A stretch of DNA of 38,574 nucleotides from Natronomonas sp. GTDB taxonomy: Archaea > Halobacteriota > Halobacteria > Halobacteriales > Haloarculaceae. Position 1 is the first letter of the stretch; each line of letters begins with the position of its first letter. Location: assembly GCF_028274965.1 (NCBI RefSeq), contig NZ_JAQCNO010000059.1, positions 1 to 38,574 of the forward strand. The letters run 5' to 3'. The translations under genes and the position numbers were made by a program. Below the pieces are notes generated by a model. That model was given only the letters and a program-made list of their open reading frames with translations. It was not told where the DNA came from and did no database searches. Below, piece by piece: positions 32,642 to 38,574 of this stretch.

Positions 32642-32842
32642 TCACCGGGCGAACAGCCCGAGTCGGCGCTCGGCGTAGCGGCTGAGAAGCGTCGAGGCTG
32701 CGAAGACGGCCGCGGCCACGCCCGCGATCGGCCCGACGCCGAGAAACGCGCCGCCCGAAAGGAGGTAGGCGCCGTAGCCGACGAGAAACGAGAGGGTCCC
32801 GACCGCGCCCCAAAGCAGCGCCGAGCGCCGCCGCGGCCTCAC
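32642..32842 (-). CDS. small two-helix membrane protein
   Basis: 66 residues. A basic N-terminus (RPRRRSALL) is followed by two hydrophobic helices, VGTLSFLVGYGAYLLSGG and GPIAGVAAAVFAASTLLS, and a basic tail. This is consistent with a membrane protein having both ends inside. Its start overlaps the ridA stop by 4 bases (ATGA), which argues that it is real and translated with ridA. The function is unknown. Confidence 0.78.
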   Translation of the reverse strand: MRPRRRSALLWGAVGTLSFLVGYGAYLLSGGAFLGVGPIAGVAAAVFAASTLLSRYAERRLGLFAR

Positions 32843-33222
32843 GACGTCGTCGCGACCGCTTCGATCTCGACGGCCATCCCGAGCGGGAGTCCGCCCGCCT
32901 GGACGGCCGATCGGGCCGGCGGATCGGACTCGAAGTACCCCGCGTACACCTCGTTCATCGCCTCGAAGTCGTCGATATCCGCCAGGTAGACCGTCGTCTT
33001 GAGCACGTCATCGAGGCTCGATCCGGCGGCCTCAAGGACCGCCTCGAGGTTCTCGAGGGCGCGTTCGGTCTGGACCTCGATCGGCTCCGAGGAGAGCGCC
33101 TCTCCCGCCGGCGTCAGCGCGATCTGTCCGGCGGTGAAGACGAGATCGCCGTCTGTCGTCGCCTGGCTGTACGCGCCCGCCGCGGGCGGGGCGTCGTCGG
33201 TGTGGACGGTCTCTTTGCTCAT
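32839..33222 (-). CDS. RidA family enamine/imine deaminase
   Basis: 127 residues, the standard length. PPAAGAYSQAT near the N-terminus, FTAGQIALTP, and the active-site region DPPARSAVQAGGLPLGMAVE with R104 and E119, matching R105/E120 of E. coli RidA. It hydrolyses reactive 2-aminoacrylate made by PLP enzymes and so protects transaminases. First gene of a two-gene operon. The reverse-strand CCTATATCC at 33246-33254, 28 bases before the ATG, is a good TATA box. Confidence 0.95.
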   Translation of the reverse strand: MSKETVHTDDAPPAAGAYSQATTDGDLVFTAGQIALTPAGEALSSEPIEVQTERALENLEAVLEAAGSSLDDVLKTTVYLADIDDFEAMNEVYAGYFESDPPARSAVQAGGLPLGMAVEIEAVATTS

Positions 33223-33245
33223 GCGTCTCAGAGGGGCGCGCGCAC

Positions 33246-33254
33246 GGATATAGG
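33246..33254 (-). promoter_or_regulatory. TATA box of ridA
   Basis: Reverse strand CCTATATCC, centred 28 bases before the ATG at 33222. Confidence 0.6.
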
Positions 33255-33316
33255 TTTACTCCGTCGGCTCGCGGAGGGTCCGAAACCAGCTCCGGGCGGC
33301 CTCCGGGTACGACGAC

Positions 33317-33904
33317 TCACCCGAGAAACGAGTACCCCTCGTCGGCGTCCGCCGCCGCGTCCCGTTCGGCCCGGGCGGCGTTGCGAACGTCGGTGACGAA
33401 CGCATCGACCTCCGCGATGGCGTCCTCGACGTCGCCGGTGAAGGCGACGACCTCGTCGGTGCGGAGTTCGACGGCGTCGTCGTCGACGTCGCCCGGAAGC
33501 ACCTCGTCGATCCCCCGGACGACGCCCTCCGGGACGGGATCCGAAAACGGGAACGCGACTTCGGGCCCGTCCTCGCGGCGCTCTATCGTCTCGTCGAACG
33601 GCAACCGGACGTCGGCGAGGGCGTCCATGAGTTCGGCCTCGAGGTCTGCGAGTTCCGCCTCAATCGCCTCGATCTCCTCGTGGAGTTCGTCGATCTCCCC
33701 GAGTTGACCGCCGCCGTCGCCGGCCCCCGCCTCGGAAAAGAGCGACCGGGCCCGCTCTTCGACGTCGGGGGAGTCGGCTCCGAACACGTCCGAGCGGAGC
33801 GCCGAGAGCGCCTCGTGTTTGTCCCGGAGTTGCTGTTTCTTCTCGTAGTACGTCGCCGCCGTCTCGGACAGGTCGGAGATCATCTTCGTGTTCCCCTCTG
33901 TCAT
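33317..33904 (-). CDS. hypothetical coiled-coil protein
   Basis: 195 residues from the ATG at 33904; a TTG further upstream (33916) is not needed. Acidic, with helical segments about 15-40 (ATYYEKKQQLRDKHEALSAL) and 75-105 (IDELHEEIEAIEAELADLEA), and a folded-looking second half without recognisable motifs. No signal or membrane segment is visible. I do not recognise the family. It is divergent from the downstream SDR gene, with 85 bases between the two starts. Confidence 0.78.
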   Translation of the reverse strand: MTEGNTKMISDLSETAATYYEKKQQLRDKHEALSALRSDVFGADSPDVEERARSLFSEAGAGDGGGQLGEIDELHEEIEAIEAELADLEAELMDALADVRLPFDETIERREDGPEVAFPFSDPVPEGVVRGIDEVLPGDVDDDAVELRTDEVVAFTGDVEDAIAEVDAFVTDVRNAARAERDAAADADEGYSFLG

Positions 33905-33958
33905 CCAAGGACTCAACTTTTGCTCCGCCCGCGCCGGGCGGTGGGGCCGACGATAACA

Positions 33959-33966
33959 AACTTAAC
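33959..33966 (+). promoter_or_regulatory. TATA-like box of the second SDR gene
   Basis: AACTTAAC, centred about 28 bases before the ATG at 33990. Confidence 0.5.
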
Positions 33967-33989
33967 GCCGCGCCGCGAGAGGGGACACG

Positions 33990-34757
33990 ATGACACTCGA
34001 TGCCTTCGGCCTGGACGGATCGGTGGCGCTTGTGACCGGCGGAAGCCGGGGGATCGGAGAGGCGATCGCCGTCGCGATGGCCGACGCCGGCGCGTCCGTC
34101 GTCCCCGTGGCCCGCTCGGAGGACGCGCTCGAAGAGACCGTCGAGCGGATCGAGACAAACGGCGGGTCAGCGGTCCCCTGTACCGTCGACGTGACCTCGG
34201 AGCGAGACGTCGAGGCGGCGTTCGACGCCGCCGAGGAGGCGTTCGGCGGCGTGGACGTCCTCGTGAACAACGCCGGCACGAACCCGTTTTTCGGGGACGC
34301 AACGGAACTGGACACCGAGACGTGGCGGAGGATCATGGACGTGAACGCCACGGGGACGTTCCGGTGCTCGCGGGAGTTCGCGACCCGCGTCGCCGACCGC
34401 GACGGGACCGGATCAATCGTCAACATCGCCAGCGTCGGCGGGGTGGTCGGGCTGCCCGCGCAAGCCCCCTACACCGCCTCAAAACACGCCATCGTCGGGA
34501 TGACGAAGACGCTCGCGGTCGATTGGGCCCCGGAGATCCGCGTGAACGCGCTCGCGCCGGGCTACGTCGTGACCGAGTTCACCGAGGGCGTCCGCGAAAA
34601 CGAGACGATCCGATCCGAGCTGCTGGACTCGATCCCGACCGATCGCTTCGCGGACCCCGAGGAGATCGCCGAGCCGGCGGTGTATCTCGCGAGCGACGCG
34701 GCCTCCTACGTGACCGGCGAGGTCCACGTCGCAGACGGCGGCATGGCCGCGAAGTGA
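33990..34757 (+). CDS. SDR-family oxidoreductase (FabG/glucose dehydrogenase-like)
   Basis: 255 residues. Cofactor loop TGGSRGIGEAIAVAMADAG, NNAGTNPFF, Ser in VNIASVGG and catalytic YTASKHA, then the FabG-like C-terminal pattern LAPGYVVTEFTEG and YLASDAASYVTGEVHVADGG. The length and the ADGG end fit 3-oxoacyl-reductase/glucose-dehydrogenase-like SDRs. The basic residue VARSED suggests NADPH use. The substrate is not predictable. No clear operon partner: the next gene is 66 bases on. Confidence 0.92.
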   Translation: MTLDAFGLDGSVALVTGGSRGIGEAIAVAMADAGASVVPVARSEDALEETVERIETNGGSAVPCTVDVTSERDVEAAFDAAEEAFGGVDVLVNNAGTNPFFGDATELDTETWRRIMDVNATGTFRCSREFATRVADRDGTGSIVNIASVGGVVGLPAQAPYTASKHAIVGMTKTLAVDWAPEIRVNALAPGYVVTEFTEGVRENETIRSELLDSIPTDRFADPEEIAEPAVYLASDAASYVTGEVHVADGGMAAK

Positions 34758-34823
34758 CGGCGGCGACGCCGCGTCGGCCGTCGGGGCCGAAACGCATACA
34801 CGCGTCTCGCCCGATCGTCGGGT

Positions 34824-35426
34824 ATGCGACGGCGACGGCTGCTGGCCGCGGCGGGGTGTTGTGTCGGCCTCTCCGCCGCGGGGTGTACCGGGGACGGACC
34901 GACGGCGGACGCAGAGAGCGCGGACCGAGACGACGCCGAGAGCCCGCAGGAACCGACGGAGGGGTCCGACGAGGGAGGGGCCGAGGATGCCTCCGAGGAG
35001 GACCTCGCGCCCGCGTGGCCGTCGGGGTCGTACGCCGGCTACGACACGACGCGGGTGTCGGTCGAGACGGCCGAGGGCGAGGCGCTCGGGACCCTCGAGG
35101 CGGCGGTGGCGCGGACGCCCGACGAGAAGTACCTCGGGCTCAGCGACGCCGAGTCCCTGCCTGAGAACGCCGGGATGCTGTTCGTGTACGCCGCCTCCGA
35201 TAGGCGGAGTTTCGTCATGCGCCGGATGGACTTCGGGATCGACATCGTCTACGCCGACGGGGACGGCGTCATCTCGACGATCCATCACGCCCCGGCACCG
35301 GGACCCGAGGAGGACGGCAACGACCAGGTGTACCCCGGGGAGGGCCGGTACGTCCTCGAGGTCCCCTACGACTGGACGACAGACCGCGGGGTCACAACCG
35401 GGGACGTCCTCGCCTTGGAGGTGTGA
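34824..35426 (+). CDS. DUF192 family lipoprotein
   Basis: 200 residues. The N-terminus RRRRLLAAAGCCVGLSAAGC has a twin-arginine-like start and a lipobox with Cys21. A long acidic linker (22-60) precedes the DUF192 beta-sandwich: AVARTPDEKYLGLSDAESLP, GMLFVYAASDRRSFVMRRMD, FGIDIVYADGDGVISTIHH. The function of DUF192 proteins is unknown; many are exported or lipid-anchored. The gene stands alone and converges with trkH. Confidence 0.9.
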   Translation: MRRRRLLAAAGCCVGLSAAGCTGDGPTADAESADRDDAESPQEPTEGSDEGGAEDASEEDLAPAWPSGSYAGYDTTRVSVETAEGEALGTLEAAVARTPDEKYLGLSDAESLPENAGMLFVYAASDRRSFVMRRMDFGIDIVYADGDGVISTIHHAPAPGPEEDGNDQVYPGEGRYVLEVPYDWTTDRGVTTGDVLALEV

Positions 35427-35544
35427 GCGCCGTCGGCGACCGCTCCGCGAGTCCGCACCACTCGGGGACGGTTCGCCGTACGCTGTGACGCGCCGTATCG
35501 GGGGACGAAAGCGGAGACGGGACCGGGAACTGAGACAGGGACGG

Positions 35545-35577
<33 letters not shown>

Positions 35578-35591
35578 CGACCGGACCCCGG

Positions 35592-37130
35592 CTAGTTGTT
35601 GCTGTCCACCGCGGAGATGAACACCGCCAACACCGGGACGATCTCCAGTCGACCGATCCACATCAGAAAGATCATCAGTAGCTTCGAGACGTCCGAAAAG
35701 AACCGATAATCACCGAACGGGCCCAGCCGACCGAACCCCGGTCCGATGTTCCCGATCGTCGCCAGCGAGGCGCTGATCGCCTCGAGCGTCGACAGTTGAA
35801 TGCCGATCCGGGCGGTGTCCAGAGAGATGAACACCGCCGCGAAGCCGAACAGGAGGACGTACAGCATCGTAAAGACCATGATGCCGCGGATCGCGCCCTC
35901 GTCGACGACGCTGCCGCTGAGCCGGACCGGCTTGACCGCGTCGGGGTGGGCCGCGGTGAAGAGTTCGCGCCGGATCGTCTTCAGTACGACCAGCCACCGG
36001 ACGATCTTGACGCCGCCGCCGGTCGATCCGGCGGACCCGCCGACGAACATCACGAACAGGAGGAAGATCTGCGCGTGAGAGTCCCACTGGGCGAAGTTCG
36101 ACGTCGCGTACCCGGTGGAGTTCATGAGCGACCCGATCTGGAACGCGGCCTGTCTGAGCGTGTTCTCCGTGAGCCCGTCGGTCGCCCCGCCCAACTCCAT
36201 GGTCGGGGCCGCGCCGCCGATCAAAAGAAGCGACAGACCAGCCGTCAGCACGGCGATCGCGCCCGCATAAAACCGAAACTCCGTGTTCCCGAGCATGATC
36301 TCCGCTTCGCCCTTGAGGACGTGCCAAAACAGCGCGAAGTTGACGCCGGCGATGATCATAAACGGGATGACGACCCACTGGACGACGGCCGAAAAGGCGG
36401 CGATGCTGTTCGCCTGCGGGGAGAACCCGCCGGTCGGCAGCGTCGTGAACCCGTGTGCGACGGCGTTAAACAGGTTCATCTTCGGCGCGAACCCGAGCCA
36501 GTGGAGCCCGTAGAGCAGACAGATGTAAAACAGCGTGAAACCGAAGTAGATCAACCAGAGGACGCGCGCGGTTTCGGCGATCTTCGGGGTGAGCTTCTGG
36601 AGGTCCGGCCCCGGCGCCTCCGAGGCCATCAGTTGGGCCCCGTTGACGGCGACCTCGGGCAGAATGGCGATCATCAGCACGATGATGCCCATCCCGCCCA
36701 GCCACTGGGTGAGCTGTCGCCACATCAGCAGGGCGTGGGAGTGTCGCTGTAGGCTGATCTCCTCCATGACCGTCGCGCCCGTCGTCGTGAAGCCGCTCAT
36801 CGATTCGAACAGCGCGTTGACCGGGTCGGCGAGCGCCGAGGCGGTGCCGTATCCGGCCAGGAGATAGGGGATCGTCCCGACCACGCCCGCCATGAGCCAC
36901 GCCAGGGAGACGAAAAGGAGCGCCTCGCGGGGGCCGAGGTCCGGTTCGGTGTCGATCTGTTCGAGCGCGAGGCCGGCCGCGGTGACGATCGCGATCGAGA
37001 GAGCGAAGACCCAGATGTCCTCGCTGTAGACGATGGCGACGAAAAGCGGGATGAGCATCGTGGCGGCGAGATACTTGAGCCCCGTGCCGAGAAGCGCGAC
37101 GCTCGCTTTCCAGTCCACGCGCCATACCAT
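35592..37130 (-). CDS. trkH: TrkH family potassium uptake membrane subunit
   Basis: 512 residues from the ATG at 37130; the frame is open upstream but that part looks unconserved. Four pore loops are visible with the selectivity-filter glycines: SGFTTTGATV, AHGFTTLPTGGFSPQ, NSTGYATSNFAQW and ATIGNIGPGFG, with helices around them. The N-terminus KASVALLGTGLKYLAATMLI starts the first helix. With a TrkA nucleotide-binding subunit it would import K+, the main compatible solute in haloarchaea. No trkA gene is in this window. The reverse-strand GTTTGATAC about 25-30 bases upstream is a TATA candidate. Confidence 0.93.
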   Translation of the reverse strand: MVWRVDWKASVALLGTGLKYLAATMLIPLFVAIVYSEDIWVFALSIAIVTAAGLALEQIDTEPDLGPREALLFVSLAWLMAGVVGTIPYLLAGYGTASALADPVNALFESMSGFTTTGATVMEEISLQRHSHALLMWRQLTQWLGGMGIIVLMIAILPEVAVNGAQLMASEAPGPDLQKLTPKIAETARVLWLIYFGFTLFYICLLYGLHWLGFAPKMNLFNAVAHGFTTLPTGGFSPQANSIAAFSAVVQWVVIPFMIIAGVNFALFWHVLKGEAEIMLGNTEFRFYAGAIAVLTAGLSLLLIGGAAPTMELGGATDGLTENTLRQAAFQIGSLMNSTGYATSNFAQWDSHAQIFLLFVMFVGGSAGSTGGGVKIVRWLVVLKTIRRELFTAAHPDAVKPVRLSGSVVDEGAIRGIMVFTMLYVLLFGFAAVFISLDTARIGIQLSTLEAISASLATIGNIGPGFGRLGPFGDYRFFSDVSKLLMIFLMWIGRLEIVPVLAVFISAVDSNN

Positions 37131-37153
37131 GGCGTTGGAGAGCCGCGTACGGA

Positions 37154-37163
37154 GTATCAAACT
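37154..37163 (-). promoter_or_regulatory. TATA-like box of trkH
   Basis: Reverse strand AGTTTGATAC, 24-33 bases before the ATG at 37130. It lies in the 193-base gap to the next gene, which holds nothing else recognisable. Confidence 0.4.
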
Positions 37164-37323
37164 GTCGGAACGAACGTCGGGGGCCGGTGAGATCGTCGAG
37201 GCTGCCGGCGTTTTCCAGCCCGAGACTGCTCGGAGCGGCACCTGTACGATCGAACCGGGGCCCCGGGTCCGACCGTTTCGACGGGCCGAACACGAGGGGT
37301 TCGTGGCTCCCTCTCGGCGGCGG

Positions 37324-38559
37324 TTACTCTCCGGTGAGTGCGTACACGCTGTTGTCGGCGCTTCCGACGTAGACGGTCCCATCGACGACCGCCGGCGACG
37401 AGTACACGCGATCCCCGGTCTGGAACGCCCACCGTTCGGTGCCGTCGGCGGTCGAGATCGCGTTCACGTTGCCGTTGGCGCCCCCGATATAGACGGTGTC
37501 TCCGGCGACCGCCGGCAACCCGTCCAAGGGGCGCTCAGTCTGGAAGGTCCGTTGTTCGGTGCCGTCTTCGGCCGAGATCGCGTGGAGGGTTCCGAAGGGG
37601 CCCCCAGCGTAGACGGTCCCGTCGACGACCGCCGGCGACGGGCGCATACCGGCCCCGGTCGTTACGTCGGACGCCCACCGTTCGGTGCCGTCGTCGGCCG
37701 AGATCGCGCGTATGCTGCTGTTGTCTCTGATGTAGACGGTGTCGTCGACGGCCACCGGCGACGACGAACCCAGGCTCAGTTCGGTCTGAAATGCCCATTG
37801 TTCGGTGCCGTCGGCGGCCGAGACCGCATACAGGTTCCTGTCGGCGCTTCCGATGTAGACGGTCCCGTCAGCGACTGCCGGCGACGACCACTGCACGAGG
37901 TCTTCGGTATCGAACGTCCACTGTTCGGTGCCGTCTTCGGCCGACAGCGCGTACAGACTACCGTCCTCGCTCCCGACGTAGACGGTCCCGTCGACGACTG
38001 TTGGGGACGAAACTACACTCCGTTGGGCCTGGAACGTCCACTGTTCGGTGCCGTCTTCGGCCGACAACGCGTACACGCTGTTGTCGAGGCTTCCGACGTA
38101 GACGGTTCCGTCGACGACTGTCGGTGACGAACCTACCCCGCCCTCGGTCTGGAAGGCCCACTGTTCGGTGCCGTCGTCGGCCGAGATCGCGTACACGTTG
38201 TTATCGGCGCTGCCGACGTAGACGGTCCCCTCAACGACCGCCGGCGAGGAAAGCACCACGTCGTCGGTCTGAAACGCCCATCGTTCGCTGATCGGCGCCT
38301 GCGGGCCGGTCGCGTCCGGGTTCGCCCCCGTGTTTGCGGCGTCGTATTGGAACGTAGGGACCCCGCCGTCGCCGGACGCGTCTTGTCCGTCAGATGTCGT
38401 TTCCCCGTCAGCGGACGTCTCTCCGCCGGATGTCGCGTTGTCGTTCGGCGTCGCGTTCCCGTCGGAGGAGCCTCCCTCAAGCGAACTGCAGCCGGCGATA
38501 CCACCGACACCGGCCGTACCGAGCAGGCACAGCCAGCGCCGTCTCGTCCACGTTGACAT
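37324..38559 (-). CDS. eight-repeat PQQ-type beta-propeller lipoprotein
   Basis: 411 residues from the ATG at 38559, favoured over the ATG at 38571 because it puts RRRWLCLLGTAGVGGIAGC (Tat-like signal and lipobox) at the N-terminus. After a Ser/Thr/Asp/Gly linker come eight repeats of about 40 residues with the core SSPAVVDGTVYVGSADNNVY and a DGTEQWAFQT end, the PQQ/YVTN-like propeller motif. Eight repeats can close an eight-bladed propeller. No quinoprotein catalytic module is seen, so it is more likely a surface binding or assembly protein (BamB-like fold) than a dehydrogenase. Each repeat is near-identical at the DNA level, with a period of about 120 bases. Confidence 0.92.
   Translation of the reverse strand: MSTWTRRRWLCLLGTAGVGGIAGCSSLEGGSSDGNATPNDNATSGGETSADGETTSDGQDASGDGGVPTFQYDAANTGANPDATGPQAPISERWAFQTDDVVLSSPAVVEGTVYVGSADNNVYAISADDGTEQWAFQTEGGVGSSPTVVDGTVYVGSLDNSVYALSAEDGTEQWTFQAQRSVVSSPTVVDGTVYVGSEDGSLYALSAEDGTEQWTFDTEDLVQWSSPAVADGTVYIGSADRNLYAVSAADGTEQWAFQTELSLGSSSPVAVDDTVYIRDNSSIRAISADDGTERWASDVTTGAGMRPSPAVVDGTVYAGGPFGTLHAISAEDGTEQRTFQTERPLDGLPAVAGDTVYIGGANGNVNAISTADGTERWAFQTGDRVYSSPAVVDGTVYVGSADNSVYALTGE
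37330..38300 (-). repeat. eight tandem ~120-base coding repeats
   Basis: The words GACGGTCCC and TTCGGTGCCGTC recur on the + strand about every 120 bases, marking the eight propeller units. They are protein-repeat DNA, not a CRISPR array. Confidence 0.85.
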
Positions 38560-38574
38560 GTACCACAACACGGG

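Noticed and set aside
30489-32813. 774-codon reverse-strand frame
   Set aside because: Crosses the tRNA-Ser gene, the rhomboid and endonuclease V genes in a wrong frame; typical GC-rich shadow.
33256-33327. Short reverse-strand frame ending in TAA after the coiled-coil gene (SSYPEAARSWFRTLREPTE)
   Set aside because: Looks protein-like but has no start codon and overlaps the end of another gene in a different frame; possibly an old frameshifted tail, not enough to call.
37330-38300. CRISPR-like regular repeats
   Set aside because: The period is that of protein repeats, they are inside an open frame and the spacers are not unique.

Overview
The window is a compact, GC-rich stretch of chromosome from a halophilic archaeon (class Halobacteria), genus not determined. 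The evidence is very acidic proteins, twin-arginine lipoprotein signals ending in an AGC lipobox, A/T-rich TATA-like boxes about 25-30 bases before start codons with little or no leader, an archaeal membrane-anchored LonB, archaeal NadM, an archaeal-type AspRS and a tRNA-Ser without an encoded CCA. About 40 protein genes and one tRNA gene are supported. Most long ORFs on the opposite strand are GC-codon shadows and are left out. No transposase, phage gene, CRISPR array or rRNA was seen.

Layout. 1-7.3 kb: an SPFH/band-7 membrane protein (cut by the left edge), a nadM / SAM-hydrolase operon, divergent lonB followed closely by a CPBP membrane protease, a hypothetical protein and a PurM/HypE-fold enzyme. 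7.4-14.05 kb: a complete peptide/nickel-type ABC importer operon (binding lipoprotein, two permeases, two ATPases) whose binding protein appears to be circularly permuted. 14.2-16.3 kb: SppA and a DUF4350-type membrane protein. 16.3-21.8 kb: an alkyltransferase-like protein divergent from hemB, then an ammonium transporter fused to a P-II domain, an Lrp/AsnC regulator, and hemL. 21.8-29.9 kb: glutaredoxin, a gluzincin-like surface lipoprotein, a cysteine hydrolase, aspS, a phasin-like coiled-coil protein, a Get3/ArsA ATPase, glycerate kinase and an SDR. 30-34.8 kb: HAD phosphatase, endonuclease V, AN1-rhomboid protease, tRNA-Ser(GGA), a small membrane protein, RidA, a coiled-coil protein and an SDR. 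34.8-38.6 kb: DUF192 lipoprotein, TrkH and an eight-repeat PQQ-type beta-propeller lipoprotein.

The genes are mostly housekeeping: tetrapyrrole synthesis (hemB, hemL), NAD metabolism (nadM, possible nicotinamidase), Asp/Asn-tRNA charging, membrane protein quality control (LonB, CPBP, SppA, rhomboid, SPFH), nitrogen acquisition (amt-P-II with a local Lrp regulator), nutrient import and K+ uptake. The most unusual objects are the permuted binding protein of the importer and the Amt-P-II fusion with its own regulator and a palindrome at its promoter. Next come the cysteine-rich insert of HemL and the Cys-less MGMT homologue. I did not find a clearly new multi-gene system, and I rank the permuted binding protein as the best candidate for something undescribed.
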